From Methanoculleus taiwanensis (GTDB taxonomy: Archaea > Halobacteriota > Methanomicrobia > Methanomicrobiales > Methanoculleaceae): a stretch of DNA of 64,000 bases. Where the stretch lies: contig NZ_LHQS01000003.1 of assembly GCF_004102725.1 (NCBI RefSeq), positions 1 through 64,000 of the forward strand, in the 5' to 3' direction. Each line of letters begins with the position of its first letter. Position 1 is the stretch's first letter. Below the pieces are notes generated by a model. That model did no database searches, had not been told where the DNA came from, and saw only the letters and a program-made list of their open reading frames with translations. Positions 53,958 through 63,623 of the stretch are shown piece after piece. A program made the translations under genes and the position numbers.

Positions 53958-56900
53958 ATGGATATATTCGGCAATATTCTGGGGCAGGGAAAGAATCCAA
54001 ATCCATGGATCAATAAAGGGAACACTCAGGCGGAAGCGGGCAACTATCTCGAAGCAGCCAAGAGTTATGAGAAAGCCTTAAAGATCGATTCTGAAAACGC
54101 ACCCGTCTGGTACTCGCTCGGAACGGTGCTCTCCTGCCTCGGGAGGTACGAAGAAGCGGCCGAGTGCCTCAGGAGAGCCGCAGAGAAGAACCCGGAGGAT
54201 CTCGGGACGCTGCGCACGCTCGGCCACGTCCTCGCGAGGCTCGGCATCTACCAGGAGGCCGCAGACTGTTTCGGCACCGTCGCCCTGCGCGAACCCGCCG
54301 ACACCGCGGCATGGTATGAGCGCGGGGAGATGCTTGAACGGCTCGCCCGGTACCGGGAAGCAAGAGAGGCTTTTGAACGGGTGCTCGACAGCCACCCCGA
54401 GAACACTGTCGCACGCCGTCGGCTTGCCCTGCTGCTCGACCGGCTCGGGGAGTACGGTTCTGCGGCGGAGGAGTACGACCGGCTCGTGAAAGCCGATCCG
54501 GACGATATCGATGCGCTCGCGAGACAGGGCGCCGCGCTCGAGCGGTCGGGCGATCATACCGGCGCGGTTGCCTGCTTTGACCGCGTGCTTGAGAAAAAAC
54601 CGGAGGATACGGATACCCTGTACCTGAAGGCCCGTGCATACGAAGGTGCCGGCCGATTCCGCGAGGCTGCCGGCTGTTACGGTGCGATCACGACTCTCCG
54701 CCCCGAAGACGTGCCCGCCTGGTACCAGCGGGGGATCAACCTTACGAGGGATGGCGACTACCGCGAGGCGGCCGCCTGCTTCGACAAGGTCGCCCTGCAC
54801 GACCCCGACCAGGTCCTGGTTCGCTATACGATGGGGCTTGTCTATGACACCCTCGGCCAGTACGACCGCGCTGTCAAGGCATTCGATCAGGTTCTGAAAC
54901 ACGACCAGACGAAATTCCACGTATGGTACAACCGCGGCATCTCGCTCTTCAGGCTCGGCCACTACGCCGAGGCGGTGCGGTCGTTCGACCGGGTGATGGA
55001 GAAGAAACGGGACGGCGGGGTAAGATGGAGCGGAACCGGCAGCGACCTGAGCCTCTTTGACCGCGATGAGGCCGTCGCGTCACAGAAGAGACCCGCGAGC
55101 TACGATGCACGGGACCGGGTCATGCTGTACCATCGCGGCGTGGCACTCCTGCATCTCGGCCGCTACGAGGAGGCAGAGGAGAGTTTTGCCCGCCTGCTTG
55201 AGATCGAACCCGAAAACATCCGTGTACTGGTGAACAGCGGTGTTGCACACCTCCACCTCGGGCGCTACGAGGCGGCGGATGAGTGTTTCAGGGCCGCCCT
55301 TGCAGGCGAGCCGCATAACGCCGTTGCCATGGCGATGCGGGCGGATGCGCTCATGAACCTCGGCAGATACGAGGAGGCTCTCGAGTGCCTCGATCATGTC
55401 CTGAAAGAGGACGGCGAGAGCGTGATGGCGCTTCAGGAGCGCGGAACGGCACTGATGCACCGTTCCAGATACCACGAGGCCGTCGAGACCTTCAATGCGC
55501 TTCTCCGCATCAATCCGGGCGACGGTGCAGTGCTGAAGAGCAAAGGAAAGGCTCTCCTCCAGCTCGGACGGTATCCGGATGCACTCCTCTGCTTCGAGCA
55601 GGTTCTGGAAAAGAGTCCCGACGATCTCGGAAGTCTCCTCGAGATGGGAACGGCGCTCGAGAGGCTCGGCAGATATGAGGATGCTCTCTCCTGCATCGAC
55701 CGGGTGCTGCAGGTAGATACCGACGATACCGGGACGCTCCTCCGGAAAGCAAGAATCTGCGAAGAGCAGGGACGGCTTTCGGGTGCGTGCGACTGCTACC
55801 GACGCCTCTCCGAAGAGTCCCCGTCGGATTCGGGGTACCTGCTGAACCTGGGGATGGTACTTGCAACGCTCGGGCGATTTACCGAAGCATCGGACTGCTT
55901 TACGCAGGTCACAAAAGCCGAACCGGACAACCTCTTCGCCCTGCTCCACCGCGGATTCGTGCTGCTGCACCTCGGGGAGTACGCAGAAGCGGCAGAATCG
56001 TTCGAGCGGATTGTGCAGGAGAACCCGGGCGACGCCGGTGCAACCTTCGCCCTCGCGACGGCGCTTCACCGGCTCGGCATGGATCAACGCGCCATCGAGT
56101 GCTGCGACCGGGTGCTCGCCGCCGATCCGGCGAACGCAGCAGCGTTGAAGATACGTGCCGGCTCGCTCGAACAGCTCGGGAGGCACGAGGAGGCGGCAGC
56201 CGGATTCGAGCAGTACCTTGCCGCGACACCGGGCGACCTGCGTGCCCGGATGGCGTACGGCATGGCGCTCGAGAAGGCCGGGAAATACAGCGACGCCATC
56301 AAGAGTTACGCACAGGTGCTCCAGGAAGACGATACGAACAATGAAGCCTGGCATATGCTGGCGAACGCGCTCGTCCACATGGGACGCTACGAGGATGCAC
56401 TCGAGTGTTCGGACAGCATTCTCGAGATCAACGCCGAAGACCGGTCTGCATGGCAGCAGCGGGGCGAGATATACTCCTGGCTCGGCAGGTACGGTGACGC
56501 GGAGCAGTGCTACGAGAAGGTGCTCGCCGCCGATCCCGGGGACCTGGCCTCGCGCCGCGGCCTTGCCGATGCGCTCGAAAAAGCGGGGAAGTACAGAGAG
56601 GCGCTGGCCGAGTATACGGCAATCCTCGACCAGGAACCGACGAATATCGATATGCTCTACGCTAAGAGCACGGCACTCATCCGCCTCGGTCAGTATGCCG
56701 ACGCAATAAAGCCGGTCGACAAGATCGTCGTGCTCCAGCCCGAGAGTGCGGCGGCGCTCTTCATGCGGGGGACGGTCCTTGAGAAGATAGGCAGGTTCGA
56801 CGATGCCCTGAAGAGTTACGAGACCGCGCTCCAGGTCGATCCGGGGAACGCCGTTATCTGGAACGCAAAAGGTATGCTCCTCGATACCTTCGGGAGGTAC

Positions 56901-57158
56901 GCCGATGCAGTGGCGGCATTCGACCGTGCGGCGGCTCTCTGCAGCGACGACGTCAGCATTCTCTTCAATAAAGCGATCGCCCTTGCGCACCTCGGCGAGA
57001 ACGACGCCGCACTCGGCTGTCTCGACCGGGTGATCGCGGCAAATCCGAATCATGCACAGGCGCTGTACCGCAAAGGCAGGGTCCTCGATCGTCTCGGCAA
57101 GTATCGCGAGGCGGCGGACTGTTTCAGTCGTGCCGTCGAGATGAATGGTTATCAGTAG
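53958..57158 (+). CDS. Giant TPR repeat protein
   Basis: A 1066-residue protein made almost wholly of 34-residue tetratricopeptide repeats, about 30 in number (recurring G-x-YxEAxxxYxxAL and LGRYEEA patterns). A non-repeat linker of about 30 residues (near 345-380; KKRDGGVRWSGTGSD) splits the array into an N-terminal block of about ten and a C-terminal block of about 20. There is no signal peptide or membrane helix, so it is a cytosolic scaffold for protein contacts. A CAAATATAAG box lies about 35 nt upstream. An FKBP lipoprotein gene follows after 13 nt. Confidence 0.9.
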   Translation: MDIFGNILGQGKNPNPWINKGNTQAEAGNYLEAAKSYEKALKIDSENAPVWYSLGTVLSCLGRYEEAAECLRRAAEKNPEDLGTLRTLGHVLARLGIYQEAADCFGTVALREPADTAAWYERGEMLERLARYREAREAFERVLDSHPENTVARRRLALLLDRLGEYGSAAEEYDRLVKADPDDIDALARQGAALERSGDHTGAVACFDRVLEKKPEDTDTLYLKARAYEGAGRFREAAGCYGAITTLRPEDVPAWYQRGINLTRDGDYREAAACFDKVALHDPDQVLVRYTMGLVYDTLGQYDRAVKAFDQVLKHDQTKFHVWYNRGISLFRLGHYAEAVRSFDRVMEKKRDGGVRWSGTGSDLSLFDRDEAVASQKRPASYDARDRVMLYHRGVALLHLGRYEEAEESFARLLEIEPENIRVLVNSGVAHLHLGRYEAADECFRAALAGEPHNAVAMAMRADALMNLGRYEEALECLDHVLKEDGESVMALQERGTALMHRSRYHEAVETFNALLRINPGDGAVLKSKGKALLQLGRYPDALLCFEQVLEKSPDDLGSLLEMGTALERLGRYEDALSCIDRVLQVDTDDTGTLLRKARICEEQGRLSGACDCYRRLSEESPSDSGYLLNLGMVLATLGRFTEASDCFTQVTKAEPDNLFALLHRGFVLLHLGEYAEAAESFERIVQENPGDAGATFALATALHRLGMDQRAIECCDRVLAADPANAAALKIRAGSLEQLGRHEEAAAGFEQYLAATPGDLRARMAYGMALEKAGKYSDAIKSYAQVLQEDDTNNEAWHMLANALVHMGRYEDALECSDSILEINAEDRSAWQQRGEIYSWLGRYGDAEQCYEKVLAADPGDLASRRGLADALEKAGKYREALAEYTAILDQEPTNIDMLYAKSTALIRLGQYADAIKPVDKIVVLQPESAAALFMRGTVLEKIGRFDDALKSYETALQVDPGNAVIWNAKGMLLDTFGRYADAVAAFDRAAALCSDDVSILFNKAIALAHLGENDAALGCLDRVIAANPNHAQALYRKGRVLDRLGKYREAADCFSRAVEMNGYQ

Positions 57159-57171
57159 TGGGGTGTTTGGA

Positions 57172-57690
57172 ATGCAGTGGAAGAATCCGGTGACGGCAGC
57201 GTTTCTGGTCTGCTGTATGGTTGTGCTCGCAATGGTAAGCGGATGCATGGGGAGCAGCGGGGCGGCGACCGCCAAGAACGGCGATACCGTCAGAGTGGAG
57301 TATACCGGGACGTTGGCGAACGGCACCGTCTTCGACAGTTCTGAAGGAAGAACGCCTCTCGAGTTTACTATAGGGACGGGAGCGGTGATTCCGGGTTTTG
57401 ATGCGGCCGTAACCGGGATGCAGGTCGGGGAGTCGAAGACGGTCACCATACCCGCAGATCAGGCGTACGGCGAATACCGTGAAGACCTGATCCTTAATCT
57501 CGACCGGAGCAGGTACCAGAGCTCGACCGCTCCCACGGTCGGGCAGCAGCTGCAGATCAGCACCGCGGACGGCAGGCTGATCAGTGCACGGGTGATCGAC
57601 GTCAACGAGACGACGATCACCGCCGACGTCAACCATCCGCTTGCCGGGGAAGACCTGACGTTTGCGATCACGTTAGTCGAGATCGCCTGA
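57172..57690 (+). CDS. FKBP-type peptidyl-prolyl isomerase lipoprotein
   Basis: A 172-residue protein. The N-terminal signal ends in a lipobox MVSGC with Cys25, so the mature protein should be lipid-anchored outside the membrane. An FKBP domain with inserted flap (archaeal short type) follows: GDTVRVEYTGTLANGTVFDS, IGTGAVIPGFDAAVTGMQVG, DQAYGEYRED and late strands. It would catalyse prolyl isomerisation or act as chaperone. GGGGTG six nt before the ATG supports the start. The 13-nt gap implies co-transcription with the TPR gene. Confidence 0.9.
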   Translation: MQWKNPVTAAFLVCCMVVLAMVSGCMGSSGAATAKNGDTVRVEYTGTLANGTVFDSSEGRTPLEFTIGTGAVIPGFDAAVTGMQVGESKTVTIPADQAYGEYREDLILNLDRSRYQSSTAPTVGQQLQISTADGRLISARVIDVNETTITADVNHPLAGEDLTFAITLVEIA

Positions 57691-57716
57691 TCCCCTTTCG
57701 GGCACTTTTTTTCAGA
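57690..57716 (+). terminator. T-run terminator after the FKBP gene
   Basis: Just behind the FKBP stop the sequence reads CCCCTTTCGGGC, a weak hairpin, then seven T at 57706-57712. This fits an archaeal oligo-T terminator for the TPR-FKBP unit. Confidence 0.55.
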
Positions 57717-57878
57717 AGGGTAACGCTGCATATCACCAGCTCAACGCTCTGTCAAGCGGAGATGGCGAATACAGGAGACCGGAGTACGCTGGTGCGCTTA
57801 CCCGGCTTCGGGGAGAGCCGCTGAAGAGAGCAGCACCGGTGTACGACCCGCAGGGCATTCTATGGAAAGTCATGGCCT

Positions 57879-59327
57879 TCAGGCCTGAAACTCGACTCTT
57901 CCCCACTTCTTATCGATCCGGCCGAGGAGCAGATACGCTGCAATACCGAGCAGAGCAGACAGGCCAAGCTCGGCCAGCAGCATATCGGGAGAGAACGAGA
58001 GGACGATAAGCACGATGAGCGCGGGCGCCACGGCCAGCGCGTAGACGGTCATCACTCTGTAGTCGAACATCAGGCTGTTCGTAAAGATACCGGTCATGTA
58101 CGCCGTCAGCACTCCCGTGTACCCCGAAACCATGAACATGGTGAAGAGGCTGACAGGAAGCAGCGCGAGTTCGCCCCTGGAAAGAGCGATCAAACAGAGG
58201 TAGATTACCGATATGACGGTGTTGAGGACGACAAACAGGATGAGCTTCGCCTTGATCACGTCGGTCATGGTGACGGGCAGTATCCGGTAGTTTGCGTTGT
58301 TGTCGATGTTGTTCAGCCATCCGTAGACCAGAGACGCGAAGAACCCGATGATGACGGCGTAGAAGACCGTGGTAAACGGCAGGCCGATCACTTCGCCGTC
58401 GCTCACGAGGATCATCACGTTCGAGAGCATCCAGAGCAGGCCGGAGAGAAACAAGAGGGGGAAGACGAAGGAGAAGAGCACCGATCCGAGCCCTCCGCTC
58501 CGCACAAGATCGATCCACTCTTTGGCCGCCAGCGCGGAGTAGCGCCCGGCCGGCCGGAATCTGTCCCGGACACCGCCAAAGTTGCTTTTGTATCGCTTCT
58601 CAACAGGGTGCGGCGTCTCCCGGATGAAGTAGAGCGAGAATGCGGAGAGAACGACAAAGACGGCCAGCGACAGCACAATATCGGACACCGACCCGCCGAC
58701 GTATGCCCCGACGGTCGGGACGAACCTGCCGATACCTGAGAGTGCGCTCGCCTGCCCGAGAGACGCCGCGTATACCAACCCGGTTATGGCGAATACCATC
58801 ACGGCAAACAGCACTTTGCTTCGCACGACGACCGTGGAGAGAGCGAAGCTCCCTGAAACGCCGAGCAGGAACGAGAGGATGAACGTCAGCGCCGCCAGGG
58901 GGAGATCGACGGAGAGGCCGGTGACGAACGTGGAGGTGTACAGGCCGAAGAGTACGGGCAGCACGTTCATGCAGACGTAGTAGAGAATATCCTTGAAGTA
59001 AAAATACGCGAAGACTTTTTTGTTGGATATCGGCAGGGTGCCCGGAATGGTAAGGAGCAGTCTCACGCCCGGCATGCGGCGTTCCAGTATCGTCTCCTGA
59101 AAAAGAGCCATGCCGCCGACCAGCATGCCGGAACCGAGGACGCAGACCTGTCCCAGCGTGACGAGCTCGTACGAGGAGAGCGACATGCGCATCGGCATGA
59201 GCATCAGTCCCATGAGTCCCGCCAGAACCAGTATAAAGACCGGGTACATGAGGAACGAGCTCCTGAACATGGACGACTGAGCCCGGTATTCCTCTTTGAG
59301 CAGCAGCCAGAAGAGGTTCGCGCTCAT
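57879..59327 (-). CDS. ABC-2 type transporter permease
   Basis: A 482-residue integral membrane protein with about twelve predicted helices (for example FLMYPVFILVLAGLMGLMLM and LIVLIVLSFSP). The start at 59327 (MSANLFWLLLKEEYRAQSS) has GAGGGG seven nt upstream; an ATG two codons earlier abuts that site. The gene directly follows the ATPase gene (13-nt gap) and the two should form an exporter. Length suggests two fused permease halves or one large ABC-2 subunit. The cargo is unknown. Confidence 0.85.
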   Translation of the reverse strand: MSANLFWLLLKEEYRAQSSMFRSSFLMYPVFILVLAGLMGLMLMPMRMSLSSYELVTLGQVCVLGSGMLVGGMALFQETILERRMPGVRLLLTIPGTLPISNKKVFAYFYFKDILYYVCMNVLPVLFGLYTSTFVTGLSVDLPLAALTFILSFLLGVSGSFALSTVVVRSKVLFAVMVFAITGLVYAASLGQASALSGIGRFVPTVGAYVGGSVSDIVLSLAVFVVLSAFSLYFIRETPHPVEKRYKSNFGGVRDRFRPAGRYSALAAKEWIDLVRSGGLGSVLFSFVFPLLFLSGLLWMLSNVMILVSDGEVIGLPFTTVFYAVIIGFFASLVYGWLNNIDNNANYRILPVTMTDVIKAKLILFVVLNTVISVIYLCLIALSRGELALLPVSLFTMFMVSGYTGVLTAYMTGIFTNSLMFDYRVMTVYALAVAPALIVLIVLSFSPDMLLAELGLSALLGIAAYLLLGRIDKKWGRVEFQA

Positions 59328-59340
59328 GGGCATACCCCTC

Positions 59341-60060
59341 TCATGCGCACTCCTCCTGTACCAGCCTCATGAAGACGTCCTCCAGGCTCTCCCGGGATTT
59401 CTTGAGCTCCGAGAGCTTCCCGCATGCTATCAGCCTGCCGTCGTACAGGATACCGGCGCGGTCGCAGAGCTTCTCGGCGATCTCGAGGATGTGGGTAGAG
59501 AGGAACACCGTCCCACCTTCTTTTACGTAAGACCGCAGGTAGTCCTTCATGGCGTGCTGCACGATCGGGTCGAGGTCGAGGAACGGCTCGTCGAGGAAGA
59601 GCAGCTTCGGCTCGTGTACCAGTGCAGCCGATACGATCACCTTCTTCTTCGTACCTTTGCTGAGATCCTTGCAGAGCACATCCTGTTTCTGTCCGAGATC
59701 GAAGAACTCGATCCAGTGATCGATCCGGGACGCATGATCGCTCACATTCCGAATGCTGCAGACCAGGTCCAGGTATTCCCTGACGGTCAGGAAACTCGGT
59801 GGATACTCCGACTCCGGCACGATGCCTACCGCCTTTTTAACGCCGATGGGATCCTTCGCAACATCGATGCCCATCACGTTCGCGGTTCCCGAGGTGGGTT
59901 CGAGAGATCCTGTCAGTACGCCGATCGTCGTCGACTTGCCCGCGCCGTTCGGCCCGAGGAGGCAGAACGATTCGCCTTCGGCAACCTCAATGCAAAGATC
60001 GGAGAGCGCCTCGAGTTTTCCATACTGCTTTGTCAGGTTCTGTGTAACGATCGCCGGCAT
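59341..60060 (-). CDS. ABC transporter ATP-binding protein
   Basis: A 239-residue ABC ATPase: Walker A LLGPNGAGKSTTIG, signature LSKGTKKKV (a lysine-rich form common in ABC-2 exporters), Walker B LLFLDEPFLDLDP and switch His in STHILEIAE. The start at 60060 (MPAIVTQNLTKQYGKLEAL) gives the standard N-terminus; an ATG at 60072 is also possible. AT boxes ATTTAAAG and ATTATTTA on minus near 60083-60105 make a leaderless start likely for one of them. It precedes the permease gene. Confidence 0.92.
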   Translation of the reverse strand: MPAIVTQNLTKQYGKLEALSDLCIEVAEGESFCLLGPNGAGKSTTIGVLTGSLEPTSGTANVMGIDVAKDPIGVKKAVGIVPESEYPPSFLTVREYLDLVCSIRNVSDHASRIDHWIEFFDLGQKQDVLCKDLSKGTKKKVIVSAALVHEPKLLFLDEPFLDLDPIVQHAMKDYLRSYVKEGGTVFLSTHILEIAEKLCDRAGILYDGRLIACGKLSELKKSRESLEDVFMRLVQEECA

Positions 60061-60264
60061 GAAAGAGATCATGCCCTGTTTTACCTTTAAATGGTAAATA
60101 ATTAGCCATATGCCCTTACTGTCGAGAGAAAAACAGACATGAGGCATTCCGCAGATCTCTGATCGCGTAATACTCTTCATATTCCTTCCGGAGCAGCCGC
60201 ACGATCTCTGCAACGCCACGGTTATACTGGCGGCAATTACCGTCGCCCCCTCCGGGATGCGGGG

Positions 60265-61590
60265 TTACGCTCCACCCTCCTCCGATCCGCTCCGCTCTGC
60301 AACAGATTTCACGAGCACCTTATCGACCCGGTATCCGTCCATATCCATCACCTCGAAGCGGAGATCGTGCCACTCGAACGCATCGCCCGTGACCGGGGTC
60401 CGTTCAAGGTAGGTCATCACAAACCCGCCGATGGTCTGGTAATACCCGCGCTCCTCCCCGGGAAGCAGTCCGATATCAAAGATATCACGGAACTCCTCGA
60501 CCGGGAGCATGCCGTCGAGGAGCCACGACCCGTCGGGGCGCTGCACGGCCGCGAGTTCGACCGGCTGCTCCGCAGAGGGGATCTCGCCGACGATCGCCTC
60601 CAGAATATCGTGGAGCGTGATCAGCCCCTGAAAACTCCCGTACTCGTCGGTGACAAGGGCGATCTGGGTTCCCAATATTTTAAACTGCTCGAGCACCCGT
60701 AATGCCGGGATGCTCTCCGGCACGAAGAGCGGCTCCTCGAGCGTCTGCTTCAGGCCGGGCATCTCTCCCCGTGCCGTGCGTGCCCAGAGATCCCTGACCG
60801 AGACGATTCCGATGACGGTATCGAGGTTCTCCCGATATACGGGGAAGTTTGAGTGCCCGCTCTCGATCATCTTCGTCCAGTTCTCCTCCTCCGGATCGTC
60901 GATATCAAGGCCGACAACCTCCGGCCGGGGCGTGATGAGCGAACTGACCCTTCTGTCGGCCAGACGGAAGACCCGGTCGACCATATCCTGTTCGGCCTCT
61001 TCAAAGACCCCTGCCCGGGTGCCCTGCTCGATCAAAATCCGCACATCCTCCTCGGTCACCTCAGGGCCTGCCGGTTTCCTGGCGCCGAACAGCAGCAGCA
61101 CCGCCTCAGTCGAGAGACTGAGCAGGCGGACGACAGGTGATGCGACGATCGAGAGGAGGCGCATCGGGCGGGCGACGAGCGAGGCGATCTGCTCGGCGTT
61201 GGCGAGTGCCAGGCGTTTCGGGACGAGCTCTCCTATAACCAGCGTCAGATACGTGATGACGAGCACGACGATACCGATGCCGAGCGTCCCGCTGTACGGC
61301 GCGGTGATCGGATACCCTTCGAAGAACGACGCGAGCAACCCGGCAAGGGTCGCACCACCGAAGGCGCCTGCGAGAATGCCGATGACCGTGATGCCGATCT
61401 GGACGGTGGAGAGAAACGATGTCGGCTCTTCTGCGAGCTCGAGCGCAATTCGGGCATTCGTATCCCCTGCCGCCGCCTGCTGCTGCAACCGGATCTTCCG
61501 CGCCGAGACGATGGCGAATTCGCTCATCGAGAAGATGCCATTTGCAAGGATCAACAACAGGATAATGATGATATCGGTGGTGGCAGGCAT
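60265..61590 (-). CDS. CNNM/CorC-type membrane protein with CBS pair
   Basis: A 441-residue hemolysin-like protein. An N-terminal DUF21 domain with about four membrane helices (IIIILLLILANGIFSMSEFA, STVQIGITVIGILAGAFGG) precedes a CBS pair (about 205-330; LITPRPEVVGLDIDDPEE and VPESIPALRVLEQF) and a CorC_HlyC domain (about 345-430; GGFVMTYLERTPVTGDAF). Family members move Mg2+ or other cations or sense them. The start at 61590 follows a TTAATACC box near 61616-61626. Frames upstream of this ATG do not resemble the family. Confidence 0.92.
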   Translation of the reverse strand: MPATTDIIIILLLILANGIFSMSEFAIVSARKIRLQQQAAAGDTNARIALELAEEPTSFLSTVQIGITVIGILAGAFGGATLAGLLASFFEGYPITAPYSGTLGIGIVVLVITYLTLVIGELVPKRLALANAEQIASLVARPMRLLSIVASPVVRLLSLSTEAVLLLFGARKPAGPEVTEEDVRILIEQGTRAGVFEEAEQDMVDRVFRLADRRVSSLITPRPEVVGLDIDDPEEENWTKMIESGHSNFPVYRENLDTVIGIVSVRDLWARTARGEMPGLKQTLEEPLFVPESIPALRVLEQFKILGTQIALVTDEYGSFQGLITLHDILEAIVGEIPSAEQPVELAAVQRPDGSWLLDGMLPVEEFRDIFDIGLLPGEERGYYQTIGGFVMTYLERTPVTGDAFEWHDLRFEVMDMDGYRVDKVLVKSVAERSGSEEGGA

Positions 61591-61817
61591 AGTGTAAGGG
61601 ACAGTTGCTCTTGCGGGTATTAAGTGTTTATTCAGGCATTCCTCAACCCCCGGCCCGGCGGCTGGATATCCTTCCTCCCGTTTTTGCCGTCGCTCCGGTT
61701 CTGCCGGGTGGGTAGACTGAGTACGAAACCCGGATACCCGCGAATGTGCATCGTGCCGCGCCATTCCCAAAGGTATTATAACAATTCCCGGCATGAGGTC
61801 TGTGAGGTGGAGATTGG

Positions 61818-62312
61818 ATGGTGGATATCGGAGAACCGGCACCGGACTTTGTACTCACCGATCAGAACGGCGATCGGTTCACTCTCTCGGATTATCAGGG
61901 CAGGCGGATCGTTCTTTCATTCCACCCGCTTGCGTGGACGAGCACCTGCACGGGGCAGATGAAAGCACTCGAGGAGCACTGGCAGGAGTTTGACTCCCTT
62001 AATACGATCGCCGTCGGAATCAGCGTCGACTCGGTACCCTGCAAGAAGGCGTGGGCACGGGACATAGGGCTTGAGATGACAACCCTGCTTGCCGATTTCT
62101 GGCCGCACGGCGCCGTAGCCCAGGAGTATGCTACCTTCGATGCCGAGAGGGGCGTCGCGTACCGTGCAACCATCATCGTCGATGAGTTCCAGCGGATTAT
62201 GTTTACAAAGCGTTACGCACCGGCGGAGACCCCCGACATAACAGAGGTGATAGCGGCGCTGCGCGAGCAGGAACTTGAACGCATCGAGGACATTCAGGTT
62301 CCGAAGATCTGA
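61818..62312 (+). CDS. Peroxiredoxin (AhpC/TSA family)
   Basis: A 164-residue thioredoxin-fold peroxidase reducing H2O2 or organic peroxides. The peroxidatic site is FHPLAWTSTCTGQM with Cys44; the conserved preceding Thr and later Arg are present. A second cysteine, Cys75 in SVDSVPCKKAW, might act as the resolving thiol. N-terminal VDIGEPAPDFVLTDQNG is typical. GTGGAG lies ahead of the ATG. It suits the oxygen defence expected of a strict anaerobe, together with the double rubredoxin elsewhere in the window. Confidence 0.93.
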   Translation: MVDIGEPAPDFVLTDQNGDRFTLSDYQGRRIVLSFHPLAWTSTCTGQMKALEEHWQEFDSLNTIAVGISVDSVPCKKAWARDIGLEMTTLLADFWPHGAVAQEYATFDAERGVAYRATIIVDEFQRIMFTKRYAPAETPDITEVIAALREQELERIEDIQVPKI

Positions 62313-62390
62313 CCCAGCATCGGAGGATGATGAGAGCAGCCTCCCTCGACCTCCCGATGCCCTTATCGCGTCACCGGCCGAGGGTGTATC

Positions 62391-62915
62391 ATGGATACGC
62401 GGGAATCACCGAAAACATACTTCTCGGAGGTGCAGCATTTTCGCCAGCCGCTGCTCTGGCTCTTTCTCCTTGCCGTTGCGGTGCTTTCCCTGTATGCCGT
62501 CGTATCCCAGATTGTCTTCGGAATACCGTTCGGAACCCGGCCCGCATCGGACGTCCTCCTCGTCGCCATCTGGCTGATCTTCGGTCTCGGGTTCCCCCTC
62601 TTCTTCGCCCTCCTCACCCTCACCGTGGAGGTGCGTGCCGACGGCCTCTGGTACCGGTTCTTTCCGCTGCACCTCTCCTTCCACCGGATAGCCTGGGATG
62701 AAGTGGCGGAATGTGAGGTGCGTACCTACCGGCCGCTCCTCGAATTCGGCGGCTGGGGTATCCGCTACGGCGGGAGAGATAGAAAGGCATACAACGTCAG
62801 CGGAGACCGGGGTGTCGAGTTCCGGCTGAAGAACGGAAAGAGCGTGCTCTTCGGCTCGGCACGACCGGAGGAGTTCGCGGCGGCAGTGCGGACGAGGCTG
62901 CAGAAGCGGCACTGA
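62391..62915 (+). CDS. DUF6141-like two-helix membrane protein
   Basis: A 174-residue protein with a short N-terminal YFSEVQHFRQPLLWLF segment leading into two membrane helices (about 20-43 and 55-77), then a cytosolic beta-rich domain resembling a PH-like fold (VEVRADGLWYRFFPLHLSF, GIRYGGRDRKAYNVSG, GVEFRLKNGKSVLFGSARP). The layout matches DUF6141 as I recall it; the function is unknown. It follows the peroxiredoxin gene after 78 nt and may be co-expressed. Confidence 0.75.
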   Translation: MDTRESPKTYFSEVQHFRQPLLWLFLLAVAVLSLYAVVSQIVFGIPFGTRPASDVLLVAIWLIFGLGFPLFFALLTLTVEVRADGLWYRFFPLHLSFHRIAWDEVAECEVRTYRPLLEFGGWGIRYGGRDRKAYNVSGDRGVEFRLKNGKSVLFGSARPEEFAAAVRTRLQKRH

Positions 62916-62974
62916 CAGCGTCACCCGGGCAGGCGGGCGAAACCCTTATGCCTTTCCTATGAGTTTCAGGAGCT

Positions 62975-63592
62975 GTGCCTCTGACGCGATCGGGTCTGCT
63001 CTTCGCAGCGGTCATTCTTGCCCTGTATGCCGGTATCACCGCAGCTGTGCTGACGTCGCCCTATGGAGATCCGCTCAATGTCATGGTACGGCTCCTTGCC
63101 CTCTGGGGCTTCATCGCTCTCTCCATCGCGACGATTCTGACCCCGTTTCTCCGGGATATCCGGCGGGTGTTCGGCAGGCCGTTTCTTGCGGTCCACCATA
63201 CCTTTGCCGCCGTCGGCATCCTCCTCCCGACGCTCCACCCGGTGGCCGCTGCCATCAACGCGGCAGACCTGGCCGTCTTCATCCCGGTCTTCAGCCCCTG
63301 GACTACCTTCTGGGTGCTCGCGGGGAGGCCCGCGCTCTATATCCTCTACATCGCCCTCGCAGGCGTGCTGCTCCGAACGTATATCCGGGAGTACTGGCGG
63401 TGGGTGCACGGCCTGATGTACGTCGCGCTCGTCCTCGCCGTCGTTCACGGGAACCTGATCGGGACCGACTTTCAGAGCCCGATCGTGCGATGGACTATCA
63501 ATACGCTCTTCGTCCTCACCATCGCAACCTTCGTTATCCGGCGGTGGCAGATGATGACGCGGGCGAAGAAGAGAAGACCACAGAGTGCCTGA
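62975..63592 (+). CDS. Ferric reductase-like transmembrane (heme-binding) protein
   Basis: A 205-residue protein with about six membrane helices. Histidines sit in pairs on two helices, HHTFAAVGILLPTLHP and VHGLMYVALVLAVVHGN, the pattern for two b-type hemes in the ferric-reductase/YedZ superfamily. No cytosolic flavin domain is attached, so it may be the membrane half of a reductase or a heme carrier. The start is a GTG with AGGAG two nt upstream. Few hydrogenotrophic methanogens are known for cytochromes, so heme binding is uncertain. Confidence 0.8.
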   Translation: MPLTRSGLLFAAVILALYAGITAAVLTSPYGDPLNVMVRLLALWGFIALSIATILTPFLRDIRRVFGRPFLAVHHTFAAVGILLPTLHPVAAAINAADLAVFIPVFSPWTTFWVLAGRPALYILYIALAGVLLRTYIREYWRWVHGLMYVALVLAVVHGNLIGTDFQSPIVRWTINTLFVLTIATFVIRRWQMMTRAKKRRPQSA

Positions 63593-63623
63593 AGGGTCAC
63601 CGACCGGGAAGGACGAGTCTCCC

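Noticed and set aside
53958-57158. Recurrent DNA similarity within the TPR gene as a nucleotide repeat or CRISPR-like array
   Set aside because: The periodicity of about 102 nt is degenerate and codes for TPR repeats; there are no constant repeats with unique spacers.
55080-57449. A 789-codon open frame on minus, antisense to the TPR gene
   Set aside because: Its apparent repeats are just the reverse reading of the TPR repeats; no start signal or recognisable domain is present.
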